64,000 nucleotides of DNA from Vibrio sp. HDW18 (GCF_011306175.1 NZ_CP049914.1:535488-599487); one strand, 5' to 3'. Positions 45,799-55,492 are shown, numbered from the stretch's first letter. Made by a program: numbers and translations. The notes: generated by a model not told the origin, from the letters alone.

Positions 45799-47328
45799 AT
45801 GAAAAAGACGCCCGATATTAACCCAGAAAGCCAAGACATCGCCGAGCTTCAAGCTATGGTGAAAGCGTTGATGTCGGAGAAAAAGGAGTGGCAACAAGAG
45901 CGCCAATCCTTAATTGAGCAATTTAAGCTCGCTCTTGACCGCCAGTTCGCCAAACGCTCAGAAGCGTTAAAACCTTATAATGAAGCACAGGGTGACCTCT
46001 TCAATGAAGCGGAATGCGAAGCCGCTAAAGCTGAAGAGGAAGTTGTCACGACAACGACGACCACAAAACGCCGTGGTAAACGTCAACCACTGCCTAAAGA
46101 CTTACCGCGTGAAATCCTCGTACTTGACCTTGATGAGCATGATAAGCAATGTCCTTGCTGTCAGCACACTCTCCATAAAGTCGGTGAAGACCGCAGTGAA
46201 AAGCTGGAGTTCACGCCAGCGGTGTTAAAAGTGTTGGAGGTTGTCCGCCCTAAATACGCTTGTCGTCAGTGCGAACAAAAAGCAGAGACGAGCCGTATTC
46301 ACCAACAGCCTGCTCCAAAGAGCATCATCCCCAAAAGCTTCGCCACTGAAAGCCTGCTTGCCAACATTATCCTCGGTAAATATCAGTATGCGCTACCGCT
46401 GTACCGCCAGGAAACCCTGTTCACCCAGTCGGGTATCGAGTTATCGAGAACCACGATGGCAAGATGGGTAATCCAGGTGAGTGAAAAGTTCAAACCGCTT
46501 TATCAAGCATTAAAAGCACACTTACTTGAGCAAGTGGCGGTTCATGCTGATGAGACACCGCTCAATGTGCTCAAGGAAGACAAGCAATGTTACATGTGGC
46601 TATACTGCTCGGGGGCTGACTCGCCCGAAGCTACACTCCCTGACATGAAAAACATCGTCTTGTTCGACTATCAAAACAGTCGTGCGAGAGCTTGTCCCGT
46701 GGGCTTCCTGGGCGACTACTCAGGTTATCTGCAAAGTGATGGCTACGGTGCTTATGACGGATTAACCAAAGTTACCAATGTCGGCTGCTTCGCTCACGCA
46801 CGTCGTAAGTTCATGGATGCGAAGAAGCTTCAAGGCAAAGGAAAATCAGGTAAAGCGGATGTGGCGTTAGCAAAAATCCAAAAGCTGTATGCACTTGAAT
46901 CCCGATTAAAACTCGCTTCGGTCGAAGAACGTTGGTCTGAGAGACAATCCAATGCTAAACCCATGCTAGATGACCTCTATGACTGGTTAACCACGCAAAA
47001 AGTCATCGAATCGAGTCCTCTTGGAAAAGCCATCAAGTACACCCTGGGTCAGTGGCCTAAGCTGATACGCTATGTTGAAGATGGGCATTTATCTATCGAC
47101 AACAACCGAGCGGAACGCGCAATTAAGTCATTGGTTATTGGGAGAAAAAACTGGTTGTTCGCCAACAATCCCAATGGTGCAGATGCCAGTGCGTTACTAT
47201 ACAGCATCATCGAGACAGCAAAAGCTAACGGGCTAATACTCTACGATTACATGGTGAAATGTATGAAAGAGTTGGCAAAGTCAGAGCCTGATATCGACTC
47301 ACTGCTTCCTTGGAACTTCTCACATTAA
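45799..47328 (+). CDS. tnpC: IS66 TnpC transposase, element B copy 2
   Basis: Same intact 509-residue DDE transposase as 27954-29483; identity between copies points to recent transposition. Confidence 0.93.
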   Translation: MKKTPDINPESQDIAELQAMVKALMSEKKEWQQERQSLIEQFKLALDRQFAKRSEALKPYNEAQGDLFNEAECEAAKAEEEVVTTTTTTKRRGKRQPLPKDLPREILVLDLDEHDKQCPCCQHTLHKVGEDRSEKLEFTPAVLKVLEVVRPKYACRQCEQKAETSRIHQQPAPKSIIPKSFATESLLANIILGKYQYALPLYRQETLFTQSGIELSRTTMARWVIQVSEKFKPLYQALKAHLLEQVAVHADETPLNVLKEDKQCYMWLYCSGADSPEATLPDMKNIVLFDYQNSRARACPVGFLGDYSGYLQSDGYGAYDGLTKVTNVGCFAHARRKFMDAKKLQGKGKSGKADVALAKIQKLYALESRLKLASVEERWSERQSNAKPMLDDLYDWLTTQKVIESSPLGKAIKYTLGQWPKLIRYVEDGHLSIDNNRAERAIKSLVIGRKNWLFANNPNGADASALLYSIIETAKANGLILYDYMVKCMKELAKSEPDIDSLLPWNFSH

Positions 47329-47363
47329 AACTCGAACGCCCCGTGGGATCATGGGGCGGATAC

Positions 47364-47566
47364 AGCTGACCGTGTTGAACATCCGACAACATTGAAGTAT
47401 CGAGGCTTGTTGGCTTTCAGCGACTTTGAAACTACTGAACTTTCAACGCTTTCTACCAAATCAGCATCAAGCCAAACTTAAAAGTCCAGTTGTGCAGTTT
47501 GAACGCCAAAAGCTGAATTTTCAGAACCTTGGGCGTAAATTTTTGATGATCTTTCCTGAGAGAAAC
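47364..47566. other. Gene-free cassette, family Q, right part
   Basis: Begins with the duplicated AGCTGACC and resumes the match to 39611-40021; ends TTTCCTGAGAGAAACTAAC like 21310. Confidence 0.75.
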
Positions 47567-47657
47567 TAACGCCGCATTAAGGTGTGAGCGGCGCTTGGCT
47601 ATACTTGAGCGAAGCGAAACCGCCAAGCGTTGCGAATCACTCTTAAATGCTTTGTTA
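47567..47657 (-). repeat. attC 25 (short singleton, 91 bp)
   Basis: TAACGCCGCATTAAGGTGTGAGCGGCGCTTGG ... CCAAGCGTTGCGAATCACTCTTAAATGC..GTTA. Much shorter loop than the VCR type and only weakly similar; typical of attC from other hosts. Supplies the DUF2971 stop. Confidence 0.88.
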
Positions 47658-48518
47658 TATTTTTTCAACTTCGAATTTAAGCCTATAATCTTGAGGATCA
47701 ATCACTGCTCTAAATAACTTTAGGCTATCCATGTTGTTTTCTACTAATTTTGACTTTACATCACCAATAAATTTGGGGATAGATTTACAACCAAATGTAA
47801 CTGATATGATAGCTTCTCTTGGCACTTTAAACATAGACATACATTCTGGAAGAGAATTTATACTCTCGTATTCAGCCTTGTCGACTTTATATAGTTGTTC
47901 TGTAAAACTAGTTAAATTCTCTTGTTTTACATAACCTCCGCTAACGACCATATCTTTGCATTTTTTGGGAATCAGAGTTTCATCCGCATTATCGATACTT
48001 ACTAGTAACCGATGCTCTTTTTCATATGACCATTCGTCGGATTTATGAAAATAAGGTTCCAATAAACTCTCGCCTAGCTTATTAATCCTTTCCTTTCGGT
48101 ATAGAACCCTGTTCACTTTCCCTATAATTTTACCTTTCTCACCCGCAAATTTTTTTGTAAAGAAGTCATGTGTTATATCAAATTCCACAACCATTCCTGA
48201 ATGCTCACTTGCATAATGAGACCACATAAGCAAATTGTCTTTTGTTTCTGTTAGGCTAACAACCCCATATTCTCTATATAAGGAAATCCCTAGCTCAGAC
48301 CATATAGAGCCTGGCCTTTGCCTACTAATAAATTGAATAATCTCCTCTCTTGTTTTGCCAAAACGATCATGGTTAAGGTGCAAGCATAGGTCTGCCCAAA
48401 AATCTGATGATGGTGTAGCCTCAAATGGATCATTCAGAGAAAATTTAGTAGATGCTCGAATTAAAAAGTTATCAAAGAACTCAGCTCTTGCTGGGAAAAA
48501 TTTATACAACGACTTCAT
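47655..48518 (-). CDS. DUF2971 protein 2
   Basis: 287 residues. TKFSLNDPFEATPSSDFW (~28-45), VVSLTETKDNLLMWSHYASEHSGMVVEF (family core near 89-115, cited in part), YEKEHRLLV. Longer than the first copy and only distantly similar, so an independent acquisition. Stop codon from the short attC 25. Confidence 0.87.
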   Translation of the reverse strand: MKSLYKFFPARAEFFDNFLIRASTKFSLNDPFEATPSSDFWADLCLHLNHDRFGKTREEIIQFISRQRPGSIWSELGISLYREYGVVSLTETKDNLLMWSHYASEHSGMVVEFDITHDFFTKKFAGEKGKIIGKVNRVLYRKERINKLGESLLEPYFHKSDEWSYEKEHRLLVSIDNADETLIPKKCKDMVVSGGYVKQENLTSFTEQLYKVDKAEYESINSLPECMSMFKVPREAIISVTFGCKSIPKFIGDVKSKLVENNMDSLKLFRAVIDPQDYRLKFEVEKI

Positions 48519-48540
48519 CCTCTAAACTCCAAAAAAAATA

Positions 48541-48663
48541 TAACGCCCGCCTAAGGGGCTGGCAACGCACTACCACTAAACTCAAACACAACAACTGAAA
48601 CCACCGCGGCTCAATGGGACTGGAAACGCCACGCGTTGACAGTCCCTCTTGAGGCGTTTGTTA
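48541..48663 (-). repeat. attC 26 (type A)
   Basis: VCR consensus; belongs to the YaaC cassette. Confidence 0.95.
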
Positions 48664-48666
48664 AGT

Positions 48667-49728
48667 TTATATTGCCGCAAACGGGATAACACACTCTTTT
48701 TCTGTACAAAGCGATGTCATCTGGTACAAGAACTGCTTAGGGGAAAGACTAACAAACTCACTGATTAAAGGTCGTAACTGACTACCTAAGATGTCACTCA
48801 TTTCACTAGGACGATACCTAGCAGCACTACCTAAATAAAACATCGCAAGTAATGTATATGCCAAATGAGGTAACTCGCCAGGTCTTAGGTCCACATAGTA
48901 TCTATAACCTTGCTTTGTTAGGATCGGAACAATATCAAGCTTTCTGTAATCTTTAATTATGTTTTTATAAATGGTATGAATATTCTTAGCTGTATAAGAC
49001 TTACGTTGTTTTGAACGATAAACATGATAGCCATCTCGAGGATATCCATCTCGAAAGTATTTTTTCCTCTCTTTTTTATTGAACTTGGAGGTTTCAACCT
49101 TGGCATCTTGCTCTTTTTGGTACAGTACTTCAGTAAATAATACATCTCTTGCAGCATTTACCTGAAACTCAATTTCAACAGGAAGTAACTTCCTTTTCTG
49201 AATGTGCCCAAGAGTTGTATAGATACTATGAATTTCAGGAATATGAGACAAAGCTTGCTGAAAGTTAACTTCATGAGAAGCATTGATCGGTTTACCTAAA
49301 GATTTACAGAACTCTTGAAAAATATTTACTGCTTGCTGCATTGTCCCTTTTACTTCAATAGTATGCGTTTTACCCATAGGTATGACCAAACCATGATGTT
49401 CATGTGTCGTTTCCAAAGGAACATCTTTTAAACTAAGGTAGCATTTAACCAAATCAAGCATCCCATAATATAGTAGAGTCCCTTTGGCAGGTAATTGTAC
49501 ACTGTCAGCAGCCTTAAAGAATTCTTCTGCCAAGCTAGCAAAATAAATTGATCGTTCAATCTTGATTCGATTTTGCCCTCGAGATTTTGCTAATCTACGT
49601 TGCAAGTTTGAGGCTAAGAATGACCAAGGATCGCTAGTTAGAACTTGTTGTTCACCGGCTTCCAACTCCACAAACGAATATCGAATTTTATTGTACTTAA
49701 ATAAGGCTTTTTCACCCTGAGATACCAC
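48667..49728 (-). CDS. YaaC-family protein
   Basis: 353 residues from a GTG preceded by AGGAG. GTLLYYGMLDLVKCYLSL (~83-100), a GHIQKRKL segment, and the C-terminal LLAMFYLGSAARYRPSEM plus SEFVSLSPKQFLYQM are the YaaC pattern (Pfam PF14175, from memory). Helical, probably HEPN-like; biochemical function unknown, often seen in mobile regions. Confidence 0.78.
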   Translation of the reverse strand: MVSQGEKALFKYNKIRYSFVELEAGEQQVLTSDPWSFLASNLQRRLAKSRGQNRIKIERSIYFASLAEEFFKAADSVQLPAKGTLLYYGMLDLVKCYLSLKDVPLETTHEHHGLVIPMGKTHTIEVKGTMQQAVNIFQEFCKSLGKPINASHEVNFQQALSHIPEIHSIYTTLGHIQKRKLLPVEIEFQVNAARDVLFTEVLYQKEQDAKVETSKFNKKERKKYFRDGYPRDGYHVYRSKQRKSYTAKNIHTIYKNIIKDYRKLDIVPILTKQGYRYYVDLRPGELPHLAYTLLAMFYLGSAARYRPSEMSDILGSQLRPLISEFVSLSPKQFLYQMTSLCTEKECVIPFAAI

Positions 49729-49746
49729 AGTATTCTCCTATAAACT

Positions 49747-49866
49747 TAACGCCCGCTTAAGGGGCAGCCAACGCCACTACTAACTTACCGTATAACACCG
49801 TAATCACAAAAACCAACGCATAGTAAAAATGCCGCGCGTTGGCTGTCCCTCTTGAAGCGTTTGTTA
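49747..49866 (-). repeat. attC 27 (type B)
   Basis: Type B consensus; belongs to the GNAT toxin cassette. Confidence 0.95.
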
Positions 49867-49876
49867 TATTCGTAGC

Positions 49877-50410
49877 CTATTGATTAAAAAGTTGTTCTAC
49901 CGTTTTCATCGGTAAGAACATACGAATACGCTCATTATGTTCGCACAATACTTCAAAGCCGAACTTCGTATAGAACGCTTGAGCGGAATCTGTCAGACAA
50001 TCCACAACTATTGCGTATGCTCTCATGTGATGATTCACTTCCCACAAGTACTTCAGCGCACGGATTAGACTGACCTTTCCAAGTCCAGAACCGTGAAATT
50101 CTTTGTGCACAGCTAACTGAGCCAACAGAAAAACAGGGATTGGATACCTCGGTAGTTTCTTTGCTAATTGTGCCGGTAATGTTTCTCGGCTGATTGAGCT
50201 CGGTGCAACACTATAAAAGGCACAAATAGCGAATTTTTGATTTAACAGTGGGTGAGCACTAGGTAAAACCATTGTTCGGCTAATACCTGCTTGCATGTGC
50301 TTTGCAGCTTGAGTTTTGATAAATGTGTTTAGCTCTTGCTCACCACAGTCAAATGAGTCGCGGTCATGCTTTGATTTACTAAGTTCTACAAACTCTTTGC
50401 CCCAACTCAC
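49877..50410 (-). CDS. GNAT-family toxin (TacT/AtaT type)
   Basis: 177 residues. Acetyl-CoA loop HGSGLGK at 106-112 and catalytic Tyr146 in AFYTKFGFE. These toxins acetylate the amino acid on charged tRNA and block translation. GTG start overlaps the antitoxin stop (GTGA). Typical FDCGEQELNTFIKTQAAKH opening. Confidence 0.9.
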   Translation of the reverse strand: MSWGKEFVELSKSKHDRDSFDCGEQELNTFIKTQAAKHMQAGISRTMVLPSAHPLLNQKFAICAFYSVAPSSISRETLPAQLAKKLPRYPIPVFLLAQLAVHKEFHGSGLGKVSLIRALKYLWEVNHHMRAYAIVVDCLTDSAQAFYTKFGFEVLCEHNERIRMFLPMKTVEQLFNQ

Positions 50411-50676
50411 TTGATACCGCTCTTCTCTGTAAATTTAACAGCTTCAAGCAAAGCTTGATTCGGTGCTTTTACTTTATTACACGCAGCCATAAACTCGTCA
50501 AAAACACTGTCTTTAACCATAATACTTTCATGCTCCTCAATAACATGAGTCGCATCTTCGTCCATAAGTCTCACCACATATTCAGTGAGACTTTTTAAAC
50601 CAAGTAAAGCCGATGCCTTTTCGGCTTTTGCCTTGATCTCTTCATCAAGGCGGATATCTAAACGTGCCGTTGCCAT
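50407..50676 (-). CDS. DUF1778 antitoxin (TacA type)
   Basis: 89 residues: ribbon-helix-helix N-terminus (MATARLDIRLDEEIKAKAEK) for operator binding, and a C-terminal toxin-wrapping tail (FDEFMAACNKVKAPN). AGGAGGGG precedes the ATG at 50676. The 100 bases upstream hold TGTATCCGTACG and a related TTCCGTACG, a likely autoregulatory operator. Confidence 0.9.
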   Translation of the reverse strand: MATARLDIRLDEEIKAKAEKASALLGLKSLTEYVVRLMDEDATHVIEEHESIMVKDSVFDEFMAACNKVKAPNQALLEAVKFTEKSGIK

Positions 50677-50778
50677 AACCCCTCCTGCGTACGGATACAT
50701 TCCGTCAGTTGAGCGATTATAGGCCAAACTTAAAGCACATTCAATTCGTACGGAAAGTTTACGGGGCGAGGGAGAATA

Positions 50779-50901
50779 TAACGCCCGCCTAAGGGGCTGG
50801 CAACGCCATTACACCAAACTCAAACACAACAACTGTAACCACCACGGCTCAATGGGACTGGAAACGCCACGCGTTGACAGTCCCTCTTGAGGCGTTTGTT
50901 A
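50779..50901 (-). repeat. attC 28 (type A)
   Basis: VCR consensus with CACCACGGC centre; gives the next stop codon. Confidence 0.95.
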
Positions 50902-51537
50902 TGCGTTTTTGAAATTTGCCTTATTTTGAACCTGTAATTCAGCAACTGGTTCAGCCCTTCTGTAGAGTGCAAGCAACATTTTTAACTGAACTAACTCATC
51001 ACCTTTTGATAGCTGCTCGAGTGCTTTAACTTGTTTAGAATTTAGCTGGAAAGTTTCGTGTAGCTCAACAATTGAGCTTTTGACAAAAGTAATTTCTTCT
51101 CTCAATTGTTTTGCCTCTAACTCTTTGATCTTTAGTTGAGTTAGCTTTCGCTTTTGATATTGAGAATAAATTATGTGATATGTACTAGCCGCACTCGTAA
51201 TTGCACCTGCAAGCGCACTAACGATAATGCCTATATCTTTGGCGACTTCAGTTAAAAGTGTAAGTTCAATATAGCCCGGTGAAGCATATTGAATCCGTTT
51301 AACTACAGGTTGATCCTCGTGACTCACAAATTTTCCAATGATGCTAAAAAAGCCAACAACACTGCCACCACCTAGCCATGGCATCCGCTCAAACTCTAAG
51401 TTAGAAAATTTACCCTCATCGATCGCTCGTAATGCATGGAAAAAGCCATAAAGTTGTTGATATTCTTTTGTGAGAATCGAAAAATCCTCTAACTTCCAAC
51501 GTTCATCCAACAATATTGTTGATTGACCTTTATTCAT
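50899..51537 (-). CDS. Cassette membrane protein, unknown (212 aa)
   Basis: One likely membrane segment (IGIIVSALAGAITSAASTY, ~101-119), then a coiled coil with KELEAKQLREEITFVKSS. Preceded by GGAGATAA; the ATG at 51537 is chosen over a TTG just before it. No family recognised. Confidence 0.65.
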   Translation of the reverse strand: MNKGQSTILLDERWKLEDFSILTKEYQQLYGFFHALRAIDEGKFSNLEFERMPWLGGGSVVGFFSIIGKFVSHEDQPVVKRIQYASPGYIELTLLTEVAKDIGIIVSALAGAITSAASTYHIIYSQYQKRKLTQLKIKELEAKQLREEITFVKSSIVELHETFQLNSKQVKALEQLSKGDELVQLKMLLALYRRAEPVAELQVQNKANFKNA

Positions 51538-51555
51538 CAATTATCTCCTAACGCA

Positions 51556-51675
51556 TAACGCCCGCCTAAGGGGATGGCAACGCACAAACCAGCTAAACGC
51601 ACAGCAAATTCACCACAAATATCACCGCACACCAAAAATGCCGCGCGTTGACAGTCCCTCTTGAGGCGTTTGTTA
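51556..51675 (-). repeat. attC 29 (type C)
   Basis: Identical in the parts compared to attC 9; part of a duplicated cassette. Confidence 0.94.
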
Positions 51676-51729
51676 TATTTTCGTTCTCAGCACTAATGTG
51701 ACCAAAAACTTAAAATTAAAGAAAAACCA

Positions 51730-52014
51730 TTAACAAACTGATACTTCTCGACTTTCTAAAACCGTAGCAGCATCGGCTCGCTCAATAATTTTCAACAATA
51801 CCGATTGAATTGCTTCATCTTCACGAACATCTTTATTACTCGTAAATCTCTGAATTTGTGCTTCAGCGTTTTCTTCAGGAACAAAAGTGATGACTACTTC
51901 GGTAGCGAAATCTGTCGTTTTTCCGAAATATTCTAAAGATATTTGCGGATAACCTTTGAAACCTCTTTGTACTCGTTTCAATATGCGTTTTTTCGCTTTA
52001 TCCACGTTCATCAT
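51730..52014 (-). CDS. Small cassette protein, duplicated (94 aa), copy 2
   Basis: Protein identical to 34161-34445; a single base differs nearby, after the gene. The two copies are 17 kb apart. Confidence 0.68.
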   Translation of the reverse strand: MMNVDKAKKRILKRVQRGFKGYPQISLEYFGKTTDFATEVVITFVPEENAEAQIQRFTSNKDVREDEAIQSVLLKIIERADAATVLESREVSVC

Positions 52015-52046
52015 GAATCCTTTTGATTGTTAAACTTAAAAAAATA

Positions 52047-52169
52047 TAACGCCCGCCTAAGGGGCTGACAACGCATTACCACTAAACCCAAACACAACAA
52101 CTGCAACCACTGCGGCTCAATGGGACTGGAAACGCCACGCGTTGACAGTCCCTCTTGAGGCGTTTGTTA
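52047..52169 (-). repeat. attC 30 (type A)
   Basis: VCR consensus; stop codon of the VOC gene. Confidence 0.95.
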
Positions 52170-52526
52170 TGCGCGTGCTTCAGACCAAACAGCAAATTCA
52201 TTACCACTTGGCTCTATAAAATGAAAACGACAACCACCAGGAAACTCAAAGATAGGACGGATGATATGACCGCCATTTTTCACGACTTTTTCTAAAGTGG
52301 CTTCAACGTCTGAACTGTAGAAAATTAATAATGCGCCACCATTTTCAGTCCGACTAGAAAGCTCAGCCTTGAAAAAACCACCGTCTAACCCTTCATTTGA
52401 AAATGCTGCATATTCAGGTCCATAGTCAACAAAGCTCCAGCCAAAAACCTTTGAAAAGAACGCTTTCGTTGACTCTAAGTCTTTCGCTGCAAATTCTACA
52501 TAATTGAGTTTTCCATGCTGACTCAT
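52167..52526 (-). CDS. VOC-family protein
   Basis: 119 residues, one VOC module pair: NYVEFAAKDLESTKAFF at the start, FHFIEPSGNEFAVW at the end. Resembles the glyoxalase-like group often annotated as hydroxylase-related or resistance proteins; substrate unknown. Confidence 0.82.
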   Translation of the reverse strand: MSQHGKLNYVEFAAKDLESTKAFFSKVFGWSFVDYGPEYAAFSNEGLDGGFFKAELSSRTENGGALLIFYSSDVEATLEKVVKNGGHIIRPIFEFPGGCRFHFIEPSGNEFAVWSEARA

Positions 52527-52559
52527 TGTTAACTCCTGTCAATTTTTCCAATTAGCGCA

Positions 52560-52682
52560 TAACGCCCGCCTAAGGGGCTGACAACGCATTACCACTAAAC
52601 TCAAACACAACAACCGTAACCACCGCGGCTCATTGGGACTGGAAACGCCGCGCGTTGACAGTCCCTCTTGAGGCGTTTGTTA
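52560..52682 (-). repeat. attC 31 (type A)
   Basis: VCR consensus, GGCTGACAACG variant. Confidence 0.95.
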
Positions 52683-52690
52683 TGTGAATT

Positions 52691-53224
52691 CTACCAATGT
52701 TCGATGACTCTGATTAACTGTTCCTCTGCGGCCTTAAGCTTTTCTTTATCATCAGGCCAGATAACACCGCTGTCACGAAACCGATAACTTGTGACTAGTA
52801 AACTTTGCCGAATTCCTTGCAGTTCATTTTTATGAGCCGATGTTCTTGATAAGACAGCTAAGTTAACAAGTAGCCGTTCAAATAAACTATACAACTCATA
52901 TTTCTTTTCCAGAGGTAGTGAGGTTGTCGCAGGTAAAACCTCAACACACAAGACAGCTAAAGCTTCTTGGCACTCTAGAAGTCGAACGATGCTTGACTGA
53001 CCTTTTGATTGGACCTTCCACGCACTTAACGCGAGATAACCAACGTAAGCAGCGCACAACGTACCAAAACCTGCCAATATTGTCCCAATATCGACCAGCC
53101 ATTGGAATGCGATTATTACGAACGAAGTAGAATCTGTCTGTTTTCCCATTAACCAGCCAAATGCTATTAAGCATAAGGCTGCCACTAATGACCCCGTGAT
53201 CGTACTACTAAAACGATATTTCAC
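52691..53224 (-). CDS. Two-helix membrane protein, unknown (177 aa)
   Basis: GTG start with a weak ribosome site. Membrane helices near 10-27 and 35-70, then a soluble helical domain with ECQEALAVLCVEVLP. Same general plan (short membrane anchor, helical cytoplasmic part) as the AbiC-like protein, but without its motifs. Confidence 0.65.
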   Translation of the reverse strand: MKYRFSSTITGSLVAALCLIAFGWLMGKQTDSTSFVIIAFQWLVDIGTILAGFGTLCAAYVGYLALSAWKVQSKGQSSIVRLLECQEALAVLCVEVLPATTSLPLEKKYELYSLFERLLVNLAVLSRTSAHKNELQGIRQSLLVTSYRFRDSGVIWPDDKEKLKAAEEQLIRVIEHW

Positions 53225-53248
53225 TTCTGATTATTTTCTCCATTCACA

Positions 53249-53371
53249 TAACGCCCGCCTAAGGGGCTGGCAACGCATTACCACTAAACTTAAACACAGC
53301 AACTGCAACCACCGCGGCTCAATGGGACTGGAAACGCCACGCGTTGACAGTCCCTCTTGAGGCGTTTGTTA
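53249..53371 (-). repeat. attC 32 (type A)
   Basis: VCR consensus; belongs to the HNH cassette. Confidence 0.95.
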
Positions 53372-53396
53372 TGTGCGTTTTTAAGTAAACCACCTT

Positions 53397-53756
53397 TTAG
53401 CAATTACGAAAAATTGAACTAACCTTTTGCCAAAACTGATTTGCATGTTCTCTTCGAGATTGAATGTGCATTTTGGCACTTTCGATTCGAGCTTCTCATG
53501 TCTGGCCTTCGGGTAAATAAGTAGTCTTAGCGTTATTACAAATTTTGCAGGATAACGCTAAATTTTCTACAGAATTATCCCCGCCTTTAGATTTGGGAAT
53601 AATGTGATCAAACTGTACAGAATCGAAAGCAATGCGATCATGAATGAGGTCAACGTTACAATATTCACATTTACCATTAGCTCTTACAAAAACAATCGCA
53701 TTGGCATCAGAATAGCCTAAGCGCATCATTTCACTATGTAATTTTTGATTAATCAT
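53397..53756 (-). pseudogene. HNH endonuclease with in-frame stop
   Basis: The first 86 codons (53496-53756) carry CEYC (30-33), the DHIIP histidine (Asp50, His51), and CKIC (70-73), a complete HNH zinc fold. A TGA at 53496-53498 then ends the frame, but the same frame stays open for 32 more codons (ARIESAKMHIQSRREHANQF...) to 53397, which looks like the normal C-terminal helix. So either a nonsense mutation or a naturally short protein. Confidence 0.75.
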
Positions 53757-53783
53757 ACTTCCCCATTCACAACTTAAAGCACA

Positions 53784-53903
53784 TAACGCCCGATTAAGCA
53801 GTGAGCAACGCCTAAACCAACTCAACGCATTACAACGTAAACACTCATGTTCAAGCATGACGCTAATGCTATGCGTTGCGAATCTGTCTTGAATCGATTG
53901 TTA
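53784..53903 (-). repeat. attC 33 (type E)
   Basis: Second type E site; gene-free family E cassette follows. Confidence 0.93.
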
Positions 53904-54190
53904 GGTCACGACCAAATTCGTACAAGGTCTCTCGTTAATTATTGATTATCAAATGGAATTGAAGAAAAAGACAAAAATCGAAGCCGAAGTATTTGTCATA
54001 GCTCTACCTTGAGGTCTTGCGGGCGTCACTCTTCAATCGTGCCCCGATTAAGGTGCGCACGAAAGCGCCTCAAGGGTATCATAGAAATGACCAATATTCG
54101 TCCTTTTTGCCTTATTTCCTCTATATCTTATTTGCTCTTCAATACTCACTCGACACCATCTTACATTGCTCATGTGATCCCGTCGTGACC
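53904..54190. other. Gene-free cassette, family E, copy 2
   Basis: Same as 44361-44647 apart from one base I noticed (TTTGCTC for TTTACTC). Confidence 0.8.
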
Positions 54191-54313
54191 TAACGCCCGC
54201 CTAAGGGGCTGGCAACGCATAACAACTAAACTCAAACACAACAACTGCAACCACCGCGGCTCAATGGGACTGGAAACGCCGCGCGTTGACAGTCCCTCTT
54301 GAGGCGTTTGTTA
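54191..54313 (-). repeat. attC 34 (type A)
   Basis: VCR consensus; stop codon of the flavin reductase gene. Confidence 0.95.
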
Positions 54314-54811
54314 TGTGACAATTTCCAACGCTTGTCTAGTTGTCTCTTTTAGTTTACTTAGGTCATCTTCAGATTGGACCGATACATACGTACAACCTTT
54401 GTAAACAAGCCCAAGATAGTCTGCTGTCAGTTGAAAAGGCTCTGAAAAGCAACTGGGACATGCTTTGTTAAAGCCCGTTGATATTACCGAAACTGACTTA
54501 CCCTTTAAGCATCGACCGAGCTCTTTTTCGATTGTTAGTAAGTCTGAAAGACGATCGAAGAACACTTTTAGTTGCGCGGACATTGAATACCAATAAACGG
54601 GTGAGGCAAAAACCAGATGGTCAAACTCAACTAATTTATTGATTAAATGGATAAAGTCATCATTTCGATTCGTATGCTCATAATCGTAGAAGGAAATCGC
54701 ATAGTCCGATAAATCGAATAGCGTTGTATCTGTGCTTGCTTGAAATACTTCAACCAATTTACGAGTATTTCCGTCAGATTTAGAAGTCCCTAAAACAACA
54801 GCAATTTTCAT
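54311..54811 (-). CDS. NADPH-dependent FMN reductase / flavodoxin-like protein
   Basis: 166 residues. FMN phosphate loop GTSKSDGNTRKL (8-19) and the second flavin loop SPVYWYSMSAQLKVFFDRL (~80-98) mark the NAD(P)H:FMN reductase family. Single Cys-x-x-Cys (CPSC) near 118. Soluble; physiological acceptor unknown. Confidence 0.87.
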   Translation of the reverse strand: MKIAVVLGTSKSDGNTRKLVEVFQASTDTTLFDLSDYAISFYDYEHTNRNDDFIHLINKLVEFDHLVFASPVYWYSMSAQLKVFFDRLSDLLTIEKELGRCLKGKSVSVISTGFNKACPSCFSEPFQLTADYLGLVYKGCTYVSVQSEDDLSKLKETTRQALEIVT

Positions 54812-54828
54812 TGTGACTCCTTGTCACA

Positions 54829-54948
54829 TAACGCCCGCCTAAGGGGCTGGCAACGCACAAACCAGCTTAACGCACAGCAAATTCACCACAAATATCACCG
54901 CATACCAAAAATGCCGCGCGTTGATAGTCCCTCTTGAGGCGTTTGTTA
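54829..54948 (-). repeat. attC 35 (type C)
   Basis: Type C arms; belongs to the ClbS/DfsB cassette. Confidence 0.94.
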
Positions 54949-54958
54949 TGTGAATTAC

Positions 54959-55474
54959 CTACCGAAGCCTGTTGTTTTTGTTAAAGCGCCTAACTTTGGC
55001 TCGCATATTCTTCATTGGTGATGACGTGTTGAACTGGATCATTCGACCAAATGTCCATTGTTCATACCACGTCGCTTCATACAATTCTTCATTGCTTAAA
55101 CTTGCGACTAACAAGATCAGCTTGTTTATTGTTGAGTCTAACTCCTTAAGTAAGTCCTCGTATTGCCAATCACGGTACTGATCGTGAAAACTGACCGCCA
55201 ACGATCCAAGCTGATTCCATTTATAACCCGTGTCAGGAAAATCGACTGGCAAACCTTGTGATTTCAAACTGTGCCATTTCAAGACCAAGTTTCCCCAACC
55301 AATAAGATAAGCGACAGTGTCACAAACGCTAATTTGTGTTCCTTTTACGTTACCTTCAATTTCACACTTACGTGCCATTGATGCAGGAACACTCAGATAA
55401 TCGTCCATAAGTTTCGGGAATATAGAATTTATAGCTGTGAGCAACTCATCTTTTGATTCTGGAACTGAAGACAT
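54959..55474 (-). CDS. ClbS/DfsB-family four-helix protein
   Basis: 171 residues. SKDELLTAINSIFPKL at the start, ISVCDTVAYLIGWGNLVLKW in the middle and WTFGRMIQFNTSSPMKNMRAKV near the end are the family blocks (DUF1706). ClbS hydrolyses colibactin and protects DNA in E. coli; most members have no known substrate. ATG at 55474 chosen over the longer attC-derived frame. Confidence 0.85.
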   Translation of the reverse strand: MSSVPESKDELLTAINSIFPKLMDDYLSVPASMARKCEIEGNVKGTQISVCDTVAYLIGWGNLVLKWHSLKSQGLPVDFPDTGYKWNQLGSLAVSFHDQYRDWQYEDLLKELDSTINKLILLVASLSNEELYEATWYEQWTFGRMIQFNTSSPMKNMRAKVRRFNKNNRLR

Positions 55475-55492
55475 TATTTTCCCCCATTCACA

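Larger units (their letters stand above)
44989..47363 (+). mobile_element. IS66-family element B, copy 2
   Basis: 2375 bp, same ends and proteins as 27144-29518; intact insertion in a gene-free cassette with 8-bp duplication AGCTGACC. The uninterrupted relative at 39611 confirms the insertion point. Confidence 0.95.
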
